The notes: generated from the sequence alone by a model not told the origin. A stretch of DNA of 53,973 nucleotides from Burkholderiales bacterium (GCA_026416295.1 JAOAFL010000116.1:1-53973), one strand, 5' to 3'; counted from the first letter of the stretch, positions 7,965 through 20,697 are shown. Program-made: numbers and translations.

Positions 7965-8032
7965 GGCGCGCTCGCGCGGACTCGCGCATGCGCAGACGCG
8001 GAGCCGGCGCGCGCAGCGAGCGCGGCGCGCGC

Positions 8033-8061
8033 TTGCCGCAGCGCAACGCATTCGCTAGAGT
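8033..8061 (+). promoter_or_regulatory. Sigma-70-type promoter for exbB operon
   Basis: TTGCCG (8033-8038) and TAGAGT (8056-8061) are separated by exactly 17 nt. A start near 8068 would give a leader of about 24 nt before the TTG start at 8092. It would drive exbB, exbD, lpxK, the Trm112-like gene and kdsB. Confidence 0.55.
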
Positions 8062-8091
8062 GCGCCCACCCGAAACGACCGGAAAATCAAA

Positions 8092-8718
8092 TTGTTCGCC
8101 ATCATTCAGGCCGCCGGCTGGCCGATCTGGCCGCTTCTTTTCGCGTCGGTGATCGCGGTCGCGCTGATCATCGAGCGCTCGATCACGTTGCGCGCGGCGA
8201 AAATCGTTCCCCCGACGCTGCTCGATCAGGTGGTCGCGGTCTACCGTCGCCAGGGCGTGAGCCCCGAGATCATCGAGCGGCTCGCAAAGGATTCGCCGCT
8301 CGGCGAGGTGCTCGCCGCCGGGCTTCGCAACCACGCGAGCCCCCGCCACGTCATGAAGGAGGCGATCGAGGAGACCGGCCGCGCGGTCGCGCGCGATCTG
8401 GAGCGGTTCCTCACCACGCTCGGAACGATCGCCACCGCGGCGCCGCTCCTCGGCCTGTTCGGCACCGTGGTCGGCATGATCGAGATCTTCGGCTCGCAGG
8501 CGCCGACCGGCACCAACCCGCAGCAGCTTGCGCACGGCATCTCGATCGCGCTCTACAACACCGCGTTCGGCATCGCGATCGCGATCCCGGCGCTCATCTT
8601 CTACCGGCACTTCCGCAACAAGGTGGACGGCTTCGTCGTCGACATGGAGCAGGCGGCGGCGAAGCTCGTCGACATCATCCACGGCGAGCGCGGCGACTAC
8701 CGCGCGGGCGCGGCGTGA
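8092..8718 (+). CDS. exbB: MotA/TolQ/ExbB family proton channel
   Basis: A 208-residue inner-membrane protein with three expected helices: residues about 10-28, and the two long helices with LTTLGTIATAAPLLGLFGTVVGMIEIF near 105-131 and GISIALYNTAFGIAIAIPALIFYR near 147-170. With ExbD it uses the proton gradient to energise TonB-dependent outer-membrane transport. It starts at TTG 8092; no ATG or GTG precedes the first helix, and a good promoter lies 24 nt before the predicted RNA start. exbD follows with a GTGA overlap, then lpxK, an order common in betaproteobacteria. No tonB gene is present here. TolQ is an alternative, but there is no tol-pal context. Confidence 0.9.
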   Translation: MFAIIQAAGWPIWPLLFASVIAVALIIERSITLRAAKIVPPTLLDQVVAVYRRQGVSPEIIERLAKDSPLGEVLAAGLRNHASPRHVMKEAIEETGRAVARDLERFLTTLGTIATAAPLLGLFGTVVGMIEIFGSQAPTGTNPQQLAHGISIALYNTAFGIAIAIPALIFYRHFRNKVDGFVVDMEQAAAKLVDIIHGERGDYRAGAA

Positions 8719-9131
8719 ACTTCCAGCGCGGGCGGCACCGGGAGGAGCCCGAGATCAACCTGGTGCCGATGATCGACGTGATGCTGGTGATCCTGATCTT
8801 CCTCATGATCACGACCACGTACTCCAAGTACACCGAGCTGCAGATCAACCTGCCGACCGCGGACGCGGAAAAGCAGCTCGAGCGGCCCGGCGAGGTGGCG
8901 GTGCTCGTCAACGCGCAGGGGCAATACGTCGTGAACAAGGCGCCGGTCGTGTTCTCCTCGGTCGAGGCGCTCGCCGACGAGCTTCGCAAGGCCGCCGCCG
9001 GCCTGCGCGAGCCGGTGGTGGTGATCAGCGCCGACGCGAACGCGACGCACCAGTCGGTCGTGCGGGTGATGGAGGCCGCGCGTGTTGCGGGGCTCACCCA
9101 CATCACCTTCACCACGCAGGCGAGCCGCTAG
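8715..9131 (+). CDS. exbD: ExbD/TolR family biopolymer transport protein
   Basis: A 138-residue partner of ExbB with one N-terminal transmembrane helix (about 18-36) that carries the conserved protonatable Asp in LVPMIDVMLVILIFLM, and a periplasmic domain ending in THITFTTQ. GTG start at 8715 overlaps the exbB stop (GTGA). The stop TAG at 9129-9131 is in the same frame as the following lpxK, whose likely start codon is only one codon further on, so the two reading frames are separated by little more than a stop codon. Confidence 0.93.
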   Translation: MNFQRGRHREEPEINLVPMIDVMLVILIFLMITTTYSKYTELQINLPTADAEKQLERPGEVAVLVNAQGQYVVNKAPVVFSSVEALADELRKAAAGLREPVVVISADANATHQSVVRVMEAARVAGLTHITFTTQASR

Positions 9132-9134
9132 CGT

Positions 9135-10116
9135 CTGCGCGCGCGCCCCTCGCACTGGTCGGATCGCGGCGCGCTCGCCTGGCTCCTTGCGCCGGCGAGC
9201 CTCGCCTTCGGCGCGGCGGTCGCGCTGCGCCGGCTCGCCTACGCCGCCGGGCTCGCGGCGCGCGAGCGCGTGCCCGTGCCGGTCGTCGTCGTCGGCAACC
9301 TCACCGTCGGCGGCGCGGGAAAGACACCGCTCGTCGCCTGGCTCGCGCGCTTTCTCGTCGAGCACGGCCGCCGGCCCGGGATCGTCGCGCGCGGCTGGGG
9401 CGGCGGCGCGCGCGCGCCGCGCGAGGCGCGCGCCGGATCGGACCCGGCCGACGTGGGCGACGAGCCGGTGCTGCTTGCGCGTCTTGCGGGCTGCCCGGTC
9501 TGGGTCGGACGCCGGCGCGCGGAGGCCTGCCGCGCGCTTCTTGCGCAGCACCCGGCCTGCGACGTGATCGTCGCCGACGACGGGCTGCAGCACTACGCGC
9601 TCGCGCGCGATCTGGAGCTGTGCGTCGTGGACGCGCGCGGTCTGGGCAATCGCTTGCTGCTGCCGGCGGGGCCGCTGCGCGAGCCGCTCGCGCGGCTGCG
9701 CGCGGTCGATGCGCTGATCGAGCACGGCGCGCTGCCGCCCGCGGTGAGCGCGCTCGCGCCGCGGCGCTTCGCGATGCGGCTGGAGGGCGCGGAACTCGTT
9801 CAGCTCGGCGCGCCCGGCGAGCGGCGGCCGGCCGCGTCGTTTCGCGGCCGGCGCGTGCACGCGGTGGCCGGCATCGGCGACCCGCAGCGCTTTTTCGCGC
9901 AACTCGCCGCCTTCGGCATCGACGTCGTGCCGCACGCGTTTCCCGACCACCATCCGTTCGCGCCCGCCGACCTCGCCTTCGACGACGATCTGCCGATCGT
10001 GATGACGGAGAAGGACGCGGTAAAATGCGAGCGCTTCGCAGGGCCGCGCCACTGGGCGTTTCCGGTGCGCGCGGCGCTCGACCCCGCATTCGGCGCATGG
10101 CTCCTCGAGAGGCTCG

Positions 10117-10136
<20 letters not shown>
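9135..10136 (+). CDS. lpxK: Tetraacyldisaccharide 4'-kinase (lipid A biosynthesis), likely CTG start
   Basis: A 333-residue LpxK, which phosphorylates the 4' position of the lipid A disaccharide at the inner membrane. Seen: an N-terminal hydrophobic anchor ([19 protein letters not shown]), the Walker A motif [16 protein letters not shown] at about 48-63, [13 protein letters not shown], and the late FPDHHPF and MTEKDAVKC motifs. In frame between the exbD stop and the Walker loop there is no ATG, GTG or TTG except a GTG at 9270 that would cut off the membrane anchor. The first in-frame codon able to start is CTG at 9135, which gives the normal family length (E. coli has 328 residues). The start is inferred. 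Confidence 0.9.
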
Positions 10137-11704
<1,568 letters not shown>

Positions 11705-11732
11705 CCGCGCCTTTCCAGGGGAGAGCACAGCC

Positions 11733-13810
<2,078 letters not shown>

Positions 13811-13814
<4 letters not shown>

Positions 13815-15535
13815 GCGGCGCCGTGCTCGCCGGGCGCTGGAGGGCGGCTCTCGGAGCCGCCTTTTTTGTTCTGGCGACGGCGACCGCGGCTGCGCATCCG
13901 CCGGCCGCAGCGAGCGACGAGACCGCGCCGGGGCGCCGCGCGATGGTCGCCGCGGCGCATCCGCTCGCGGTCGAGGCGGGCCTCGAGATCCTTCGCGCGG
14001 GCGGCGGCGCGCTCGATGCGGCGGTCGCGGTGCAGATGGTCCTCGGGCTGGTGGAACCGCAGTCCTCCGGGATCGGCGGCGGCGCGTTTCTCCTTCACTG
14101 GTCGGCGACCGAGCGGCGGCTGCGCGGCTACGACGGCCGCGAGACGGCGCCCGCGGCGGCGCGCGCGGACCGGTTCCTCGACGCTCACGGCCGGCCGCTC
14201 GCTTTTGCGCAGGCGCGCGCAAGCGGCGCCTCGGTCGGCGTGCCGGGCGTGCTTCGCATGCTCGAGCTCGCGCACCGACGGCACGGGCGGCTGCCGTGGT
14301 CGCGGCTGTTTGCGCCCGCGATCCGGCTCGCCGAAGAAGGGTTCGCGGTCTCGCCGCGGCTTTTCCGGGCGCTCGAGCGCGAGCCGTCGCTGCGGGCCGA
14401 TCCCGACGCGGGCGCGCTCTACTACGACGCCTACGGTCGGCCGCGCGCGATCGGCAGTCGCATCGCGAATCCCACCTATGCGGCGACGCTACGGCGCATC
14501 GCGCGCGACGGTGCCGATGCGTTTTACCGCGGCGAGATCGCCGCAGACCTCGTGCGCGCGGTGCAAAGCCGCGCGCGTCCGGGCGACATGACGCTGGACG
14601 ACCTCGCGCGCTACCGGGCGCTCGAACGCGCGCCGGTATGTTTCCCCTATCGGTCGTACCGCGTCTGCAGCATGGGGCCGCCTGCAGGCGGAGTGGCGGT
14701 GCTCCAGATCCTCGGCATCCTCGCGCGCACGGAATTCGCGCAGGCGGCGCCCAACTCGCCCGAGGCGATCCACATTTTCGCCGAGGCCGCGCGGCTCGCC
14801 TACGCCGACCGCGAGCGCTACCTTGCGGATCCGGCATTTGCGCCGGTGCCGGTCGCGGGGCTGCTCGATCCGGCGTACCTCGCCGCGCGCGCGCAGCTGA
14901 TCGGCCCACGGTCGCTCGGCCGCGCCGCGCCGGGCGCGCCGCGCGGGGCGGTGCCCCTTGCCGGGGCGGTCGAGGAGGCGCGCGCCGCAACGAGCCACGT
15001 CTCGATCGTCGATACCCGCGGCGACGCGGTGTCGATGACGACGAGCGTCGAAAGCGCCTTCGGCGCGGGCATCTTCGTGCGCGGGTTCTTCCTCAACAAC
15101 CAGCTCACCGATTTCGCCTTCGTGCCGGAAGCGGACGGCGTGCCGGTCGCCAATCGCCTCGAGCCGGGCAAGCGGCCGCGAAGCGCGATGTCGCCGACCG
15201 CCGTGTTCGACGCCGACGGGCGGCTTCGCGCGGTGCTCGGCTCTCCCGGCGGACCGGCGATCGTTCACTACGTCGCGCAGGCGCTCGTCGCGATCCTCGA
15301 CTGGAAGCTCGATGCGGCGAGCGCGGCGGCGTTGCCGCGCGCAGGCAGCCGCAACGGCCCGACCGAGCTCGAAAGCGAAACGGTGTACGAGCTGCTCGCG
15401 CCGGCGCTCGCGGCGCGCGGCCACGAGGTGCGCCTCGCTGCGATGACGAGCGGACTGCATATCGTCGAGCGCGCACCGGGCGGCTGGCGCGGCGGCGCCG
15501 ATCCGCGCCGCGACGGCGTCGCGCGCGGGTTCTGA
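13811..15535 (+). CDS. ggt: Gamma-glutamyltransferase, periplasmic
   Basis: A 574-residue Ntn-hydrolase that transfers or hydrolyses the gamma-glutamyl group of glutathione. Seen: an N-terminal signal peptide (residues about 1-30, ending in TAAAHPP), [30 protein letters not shown], and the autocleavage site with catalytic Thr at about 394 in [10 protein letters not shown] followed by the small-subunit motifs FLNNQLTDF and [10 protein letters not shown] and GSPGGPAI. Start GTG 13811 overlaps the hppA stop; GTG 13823 is an equally good start for the signal peptide. The signal-peptide codons contain a perfect hairpin plus T-run that looks like the hppA terminator. Large and small subunits arise by self-cleavage. 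Confidence 0.93.
13843..13867 (+). terminator. Intrinsic terminator of hppA, inside ggt coding sequence
   Basis: GGCGGCTC (13843-13850), a TCG loop, GAGCCGCC (13854-13861), then six T (13862-13867). It is the best rho-independent terminator in the window, and it encodes AALGAAFF of the ggt signal peptide. Confidence 0.8.
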
Positions 15536-15620
15536 CGCGAACGCCGTCGGGCGATGCGGCGCGCGGGCGAAGAAGCCCCTGGCGCCCGCGTGGTCAAAAT
15601 GTCGCGATCGCGTGTCGGCG

Positions 15621-15649
15621 TTGTGTCCTGCGGCTCGCCGAGTAAGAAT
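15621..15649 (+). promoter_or_regulatory. Putative promoter of the dehydratase/activase operon
   Basis: TTGTGT (15621-15626) and a TAAGAAT (15643-15649) with a 16-17 nt spacer. This lies in the 167-bp gap after ggt (15536-15702), in which I see no gene. The leader ends with a strong AAGAAGGAGGAG ribosome site. Confidence 0.4.
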
Positions 15650-15702
15650 TTCGATCGCCTCGGGGAGGTCAGCTTCCGGGTCCCGAAAAAGAAGGAGGAG
15701 CC

Positions 15703-17337
15703 ATGGAACCGATCACGATCGATTCGCGTGCGTCCGCATCCTTCCGATCGCTGCGGGACGTCCGCGTGGTGAGCGCCGAGACGGCGCAGCGCGCGCCGGT
15801 GCGCACCGTGCCGCCGCCCGAACGGTTCGTGCCCGAGGGGGGCCACTATCGCACGTACCGTCCGCGGCCGTTCACGCGCGAAGAGCGCGACAAGGTCACC
15901 GTGCTCTTCGGAGGGCTGCACTGGCGCGCCGAGCGCGTCATCCAGGGCGCGATGGAAAACCTCGGCTACCGCGTGCAGGTGTTGCCGGTCGCGACGCGCG
16001 AGGACCTGCTCGCCGGCCGGGAACTTGCCGACATCGGCCAGTGCTGCCCGACCAGTTTCACCACCGGCAACCTCGCCAACTTCCTTCGCAGCGAGGCGAA
16101 GCGAACGAGCCCCGAAGAGGTGGCCGACAAATACGTCTACGTCACCGCCGGCGCCTGCGGCGCGTGCCGCTTCGGCCAGTATCACCAGAGCTACGAGCTG
16201 GCGTTGCGCAACCTCGGGCTCGAACGGTTCCGCATGTTTCTCCTCGATCAGGCGAACCTCGACCAGGGCGCGCGCGAGGGCGGGGGGCTCGAGCTCAACA
16301 TGCCTTTCATCCTCGGCGCGATCTGGGCGATCGTGGCGACCGACGTGCTGCAGGACATGGAATACCGCACGCGGCCCTACGAGGTGAAGCCGGGCGAGAC
16401 CGAGCGGGCGACGCGCGAAGCGGTCGAACTGCTCTACGAGGCGTTCCGCCGCCGCCCGGTGCGCTCGGGCAAATGGCGCGCGGCGCTCTGGCACCTCGGC
16501 ACCAACTACTTCGTGCGCGCGATGCGCGAGGCGAAAGCGCTCTACGACCGTATCGAGGTCGATCGCACGCGCGTCAAGCCGGTGGTGAAGATCACCGGCG
16601 AGTTCTATCTGCAGACGGTGGAGGGCGAGCCCAACTACAACATCCACCGCTGGCTGGAGGCCGAAGGGGCGGAGGTGTACCCCGCGGCGATCACGATCTG
16701 GCTCGACTATCTCGCGCGCTTCGCCGGGCAGGATTTCGAGGACCACATCGGCATCGACCGGCGCGCGCGCGCCCGGCTCGCCGCGGTGCGGCTCGGCCAG
16801 CGGCTGTTGCGCTGGACCTACGACCGCATGCGGCGCGCGCTCGGCGACGTGCCGCACGAGCTGCCCGACCAGTACGAGCTGCGCCGGCTCGCCGCGCCCT
16901 TCTATCACAGCCGCCTGAACGGCGGCGAGGGCGACATGCTGGTCGGCAAGGCGCTCTGGGCGCACCTCGGCAAGAAAGCGCACATGATCTGCGAGCTGTC
17001 GCCCTACTCGTGCATGCCGAACACGATGAGCATCGGCGCGATGGCGGCGGTGCTCGGGCGTTACCCCGATCTGCTCTATGCGCCGATCGAGATCAAGGGC
17101 GATGCCGAGGTGCACGCGCTCTCGCGCTGCCAGATGATCCTCACCGAGGCGAAGAAGCGGGCGCAGCGCGAGTTCGAGGAGGTGCTCGAGCGCACGGGCC
17201 TCACCGTCGAGAAGCTGCGCGCGGCGGTGGCCGAGCAGCCGGCGCTGCGGCGCGCGACCTGGCGGCTGCCGCACTACGGCGCGGCGGGCACCGCGGCGAA
17301 CCTCGCGCTGCACGTGGCGGCGGGACGGCGGGCATGA
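15703..17337 (+). CDS. 2-hydroxyacyl-CoA dehydratase-like protein, COG3581 type
   Basis: A 544-residue soluble protein that matches the C-terminal part of the giant CoA-dehydratase/activase proteins (COG3581). Candidate iron-sulfur cysteines: C114-C115 (IGQCCPTSF), C152 and C155 (AGACGACRFGQY), C430 and C437 (CELSPYSCMPN) and C476. Such Cys sets hold [4Fe-4S] or double-cubane clusters in related HgdA/HgdB and DCCP proteins; whether this one does is inference. Strong AAGGAGGAG site before the ATG. It overlaps the activase gene as ATGA, so the products are probably made in fixed ratio. No CoA ligase or classical dehydratase gene is near, and the substrate is unknown. Confidence 0.82.
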   Translation: MEPITIDSRASASFRSLRDVRVVSAETAQRAPVRTVPPPERFVPEGGHYRTYRPRPFTREERDKVTVLFGGLHWRAERVIQGAMENLGYRVQVLPVATREDLLAGRELADIGQCCPTSFTTGNLANFLRSEAKRTSPEEVADKYVYVTAGACGACRFGQYHQSYELALRNLGLERFRMFLLDQANLDQGAREGGGLELNMPFILGAIWAIVATDVLQDMEYRTRPYEVKPGETERATREAVELLYEAFRRRPVRSGKWRAALWHLGTNYFVRAMREAKALYDRIEVDRTRVKPVVKITGEFYLQTVEGEPNYNIHRWLEAEGAEVYPAAITIWLDYLARFAGQDFEDHIGIDRRARARLAAVRLGQRLLRWTYDRMRRALGDVPHELPDQYELRRLAAPFYHSRLNGGEGDMLVGKALWAHLGKKAHMICELSPYSCMPNTMSIGAMAAVLGRYPDLLYAPIEIKGDAEVHALSRCQMILTEAKKRAQREFEEVLERTGLTVEKLRAAVAEQPALRRATWRLPHYGAAGTAANLALHVAAGRRA

Positions 17338-19499
17338 AAATCGCGGGCATCGACGTCGGCTCGACCACCGTCAAGGCGGTGCTCGCCGAAGACGGCGAGG
17401 TGCGCTGGCAGGACTACCGGCGCCACCACACGCGCCAGGCCGAGATGGTGCTCGAGTTCCTCGAGCGGCTCGAGGCCGAATGCGGGCTCGCTCCCGGCCG
17501 CGACCGCGTGTTCCTCACCGGCTCGGGCGCCGGGCTGATCGCCCCGCTCGTCGGCGGCAAGTTCGTGCAGGAAGTGGTCGCGGTCTCGGCGGCGGTCGAG
17601 CGGCTGCATCCGGACGTGCATTTCGTCTCGGAGATCGGCGGCGAGGACATGAAGACGCTGTTCTTCACCGCCGGCGGCACGGGCAAGTCGAAGCAGGTGT
17701 TCATGCAGTCGGCCTGCTCCGGCGGCACCGGCACGTTCATCGAGAAGACCGCGCGCAAGCTCCAGATCGCGCCGGAGCGGCTCGCGCAGATGCCTTATGC
17801 GGGGGTCGCGCTGCACAAGGTGAGCGCCAAATGCGGCATCTTCGCCGAGGCGGACGCAAACACCTTGGTGAAATCCGGCGTGCCGGTGGAAGAGATCATC
17901 GCGAGCCTGTTCGAGGCGGTGGTCTATCAGAACCTCGCCACGCTCACGAAGGGCAACACCCCGCAGCCGCGCGTGCTGCTGCTCGGCGGGCCGAACCTCT
18001 TTTACCGCGGCCTGCAGGAAGCCTGGCGCCACCATCTGCAGAAGCTCTGGACCGAGCGCGGCGTCGCGCTGCCGCCGCAGACCGATCCGGCCTCGCTCGT
18101 CGAAGTGCCGCGCGAGGCGCTCTACTACGCGTGTCTCGGCTGCGTCGAGATCGGCCGCGGCGAACCGCCGGGCGTCGGCGTCTACGCCGGCACCGGAAAG
18201 CTGCGCTGGTGGATCGAGGAGGGGCAGCACGAGCAAAAGGCGCGCGAGGGCGCGCAGGGGCTGGTGAAGGACCCGGCGGAACTGGAGCACTTCATCCGCT
18301 GCTACGGCGAGCCGCGCGTCGCGGCGAGTCGCCCGCGCGAGGGCGCGCGCGACGCGCCCGCGTTCGTCGGCTGCGACTTCGGCAGCACGACGGCGAAGGC
18401 GGTGGTGCTCTCGGCCGAGCGCGAGCTGCTCGCCAGTTGCTACGTGCCTTCGAACGGCAACCCGATCGAGGACGCGAAAGCGATCCTGCGCGAGATCCGC
18501 GGCGCCGGCGTCGAGCGCATCGGCGCGCTCGGCATCACCGGCTACGGCAAGGATCTGCTGAAGGACATCGTCGGCGCGGACGTGGCGATCGTCGAGACGG
18601 TCGCCCACGCGACCGCGGCGCTGCACTTCTTTCCCGACGCCGACGTCATCTGCGACGTCGGCGGCTGCGACGTGAAGATCATGATCCTGCGCCAGGGGAC
18701 GGTGTCGGACTTTCGCCTCAATTCGCAGTGCTCCTCCGGCAACGGCGCGTTTCTCCAGGGGGTGGCCGAGCGCTACGGGGTGCCGCTCGAGCAGTACGCC
18801 GAGATGGCCTTTCGCGCGCGCGCGGTGCCCGCGCTCGCGATGGGCTGCGGCGTGTTCCTGCAGTCCGACATCGTCAACCAGCAGAGAAAGGGCTGGTCGC
18901 GCGAGGAGATCATGGCCTCGCTCGCGGCGGTGCTGCCGCTCAACGTCTGGGTGTACGCCGGGCAGCTGCAGAACCTCGCCGCCGCCGGCCGCAAGTTCGT
19001 GCTGCAGGGCGGGACGCACCGCAACCTCGCGGTGGTGAAGGCGCAGGTCGATTTCATCCGCTCCAAGGTCCCCGAGGCCGAGATCGTCGTCCATCCCTAC
19101 TCGGGCGAGGCGGGCGCGATCGGCGCGGCGCTGTGCGCGCTCGACTGGGCGAAAAAGGGCGCGCCGAGCCGCTTCCGCGGCTACGACGTCGTCGAGTCGC
19201 TCGAATACCGCAGCACGACCAACGCGCACACCACCTGCCACTGGTGTACGGTCAACTGCAAGCGCACCTTCATCGACGTGCGGCTGCCCGGCGCGCAAGG
19301 GCGCCCCTGGAGCAAGGTGCCGCTCGAGGCGGGCTGGGAGCGCGTGATCAGCGGCAACTCCTGCCCGAAAGGGCTGCTCGAGGACGTCAACGAAATGAAG
19401 GTCGTGAAGGCGAAGCTGGAGGAGGCGAGGCGTGCCTTTCCCAACATTGCTGAGCTGGTTCGCGAAGGCGCCTTTCGGGGCACTCGCGCCGCGGTTTGA
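17334..19499 (+). CDS. Double-domain ASKHA ATPase, CoA-dehydratase activase type (BadF/HgdC, COG1924)
   Basis: A 721-residue protein with two tandem BcrAD/BadFG (actin-like ATPase) domains. Domain 1 starts GIDVGSTTVKAVL (5-17); domain 2 starts GCDFGSTTAKAVV (346-358). Each keeps the two cysteines that in HgdC-type activases bind the bridging [4Fe-4S] cluster: C128 and C167, then C466 and C505. A third cysteine group follows at 635, 638, 642 and 677 (CHWCTVNCKRTF ... GNSCPKG), matching the linker of the giant fused homologues. The protein probably makes a pseudo-dimer alone and drives one-electron transfer by ATP hydrolysis. ATG overlaps the upstream stop; the next gene starts inside its 3' end. 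Confidence 0.88.
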   Translation: MKIAGIDVGSTTVKAVLAEDGEVRWQDYRRHHTRQAEMVLEFLERLEAECGLAPGRDRVFLTGSGAGLIAPLVGGKFVQEVVAVSAAVERLHPDVHFVSEIGGEDMKTLFFTAGGTGKSKQVFMQSACSGGTGTFIEKTARKLQIAPERLAQMPYAGVALHKVSAKCGIFAEADANTLVKSGVPVEEIIASLFEAVVYQNLATLTKGNTPQPRVLLLGGPNLFYRGLQEAWRHHLQKLWTERGVALPPQTDPASLVEVPREALYYACLGCVEIGRGEPPGVGVYAGTGKLRWWIEEGQHEQKAREGAQGLVKDPAELEHFIRCYGEPRVAASRPREGARDAPAFVGCDFGSTTAKAVVLSAERELLASCYVPSNGNPIEDAKAILREIRGAGVERIGALGITGYGKDLLKDIVGADVAIVETVAHATAALHFFPDADVICDVGGCDVKIMILRQGTVSDFRLNSQCSSGNGAFLQGVAERYGVPLEQYAEMAFRARAVPALAMGCGVFLQSDIVNQQRKGWSREEIMASLAAVLPLNVWVYAGQLQNLAAAGRKFVLQGGTHRNLAVVKAQVDFIRSKVPEAEIVVHPYSGEAGAIGAALCALDWAKKGAPSRFRGYDVVESLEYRSTTNAHTTCHWCTVNCKRTFIDVRLPGAQGRPWSKVPLEAGWERVISGNSCPKGLLEDVNEMKVVKAKLEEARRAFPNIAELVREGAFRGTRAAV

Positions 19500-20697
19500 C
19501 CGCGCCGGCGCGGGCGAGGCGCGCGCCGGCGCGCCGGCGGCAGAACGCCGCGCGCAGCTGCGCGTCGGCATTCCGCGCGTGCTCAACCTGTGGTCGACGC
19601 ACCAGTTCTGGATCGGGTTCCTCGAAGCGCTCGGGATCGAGGCGCGGCGCATCGAGTTCTCCTCCGACACCTCGGAAGAGCAGGCGCGCCGCTACGCCAA
19701 GGGACGCGGCACGGTCGACTGCTGCTACCCGGTGAAGTGCATCTCCGGGCACTACGGCGAGCTGCTCGCCAACCGCAAGCGCAGGATCGACATTCTGCTT
19801 TCGCCGATGATCGCGACGCTGCCCTCGTGCCTTGCGGGCCACGTCGTCGCCTCGATCGCCTGCCCGCGCGTGATGGCCGCCCCGGAGAACATCAAGGCCG
19901 GGTTCGTGAAAGAGCGCGACACGTTCGCCGAGCTGGGCGTGCGCTACGTCGCGCCGCTCGTCAACCTCGACGATCCGCCGCTCGCCGCGAAACAACTCTA
20001 CGAGGGGCTGCGCGACGCGATTCCGGGGCTTACGGCCGAGGAGACGCGGCGCGCGGTCGCCGCCGGCTACCGGGCGCTCGAGGCGTACAACGGGGCGCTG
20101 CGGCGAAAGTCGCGCGAGGTGCTCGAGTGGTGCGCGCGCGAAGACCGGCCCTGCCTTCTCGTTCTCGCGCGCCCCTATCACATGGACCCGGGCATCGGGC
20201 ACGAGATCGAGGTGGATCTGCAGGCCTACGGCTACCCGGTGCTCTGGGCGCAGTACCTGCCGATCGACGAGGACCTGCTCGAGTGGATGTTCCGCCCGGA
20301 CATCGAGGCGGGCTGGGTAAGGTCGCCCTTCGATATCGCCGACGTCTGGCCCTCGTCCTACAGCGCGAACACGAACGAGATCCTGTGGGGCGCAAAATAC
20401 GCCGCGCGCATGCCCTGGATCGCCTGCGTCGTGCGGCTGTCCAGTTACGAGTGCGGCATGGATCAGCCGACCTATTCGCCGGTGCAGCGCATCGTCGAAG
20501 CTTCGGGCACGCTGTTCTTTTCGTTCCAGGACCTCGATTCGACCAAGCCGGCGGGCTCGGTCAAGATCCGCGTCGAGACGATCGCGCACTATCTGGAAAA
20601 GTACGCCGCCGGGATCATTGCGAAGAAGAGGGCGGCGAGCCCCCCCGGCTGCCCGCTTCCCGCGCGGGACTCGGTCGGCGGCGAGGCCGTTCTATAA
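19432..20697 (+). CDS. DUF2229/COG3580-type CoA-activase-related protein
   Basis: A 421-residue protein equal to the third segment of the giant dehydratase/activase proteins. Seen: VGIPRVLNLWSTHQFWIGFLEALG at 45-68, then the cysteine motif TVDCCYPVKCISGHYGE (C97, C98, C103), C133 in LPSCLAGH and C144 in IACPRV, and later RPYHMDPGIGHEIE and YECGMDQPTYSP. GTG start at 19432 is preceded by GGAGGAGG with a 6-nt gap and lies 68 nt inside the activase gene in another frame. It probably forms the cluster-carrying partner of the COG3581 protein. The C-terminal 25 residues are not conserved. Reaction unknown. Confidence 0.85.
   Translation: MPFPTLLSWFAKAPFGALAPRFDRAGAGEARAGAPAAERRAQLRVGIPRVLNLWSTHQFWIGFLEALGIEARRIEFSSDTSEEQARRYAKGRGTVDCCYPVKCISGHYGELLANRKRRIDILLSPMIATLPSCLAGHVVASIACPRVMAAPENIKAGFVKERDTFAELGVRYVAPLVNLDDPPLAAKQLYEGLRDAIPGLTAEETRRAVAAGYRALEAYNGALRRKSREVLEWCAREDRPCLLVLARPYHMDPGIGHEIEVDLQAYGYPVLWAQYLPIDEDLLEWMFRPDIEAGWVRSPFDIADVWPSSYSANTNEILWGAKYAARMPWIACVVRLSSYECGMDQPTYSPVQRIVEASGTLFFSFQDLDSTKPAGSVKIRVETIAHYLEKYAAGIIAKKRAASPPGCPLPARDSVGGEAVL

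Larger units (their letters stand above)
7744..8091. other. Intergenic region between divergent xseA and exbB
   Basis: This 348-bp gap is the longest gene-free stretch in the window and is AT-richer than its surroundings at 7850-7965. It holds a hairpin (AAATCGG 7855-7861 / CCGATTT 7882-7888, then a T-run to 7890), three DnaA-box-like nonamers at 7929-7963, and the exbB promoter at 8033-8061. Towards xseA, minus-strand TAGTGT at 7761-7766 is a possible minus-10. I find no convincing open frame or RNA gene in it. Confidence 0.6.

Noticed and set aside
7920-7970. Chromosome origin at the DnaA-like boxes
   Set aside because: Only three imperfect boxes, no AT-rich unwinding array, and none of the usual origin neighbours (dnaA, dnaN, gidA, rpmH).
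15536-15702. A small gene or riboswitch in the gap before the dehydratase operon
   Set aside because: The open frame at 15554 has no conserved features, and no riboswitch core motif is visible; only promoter-like hexamers and a ribosome site can be supported.
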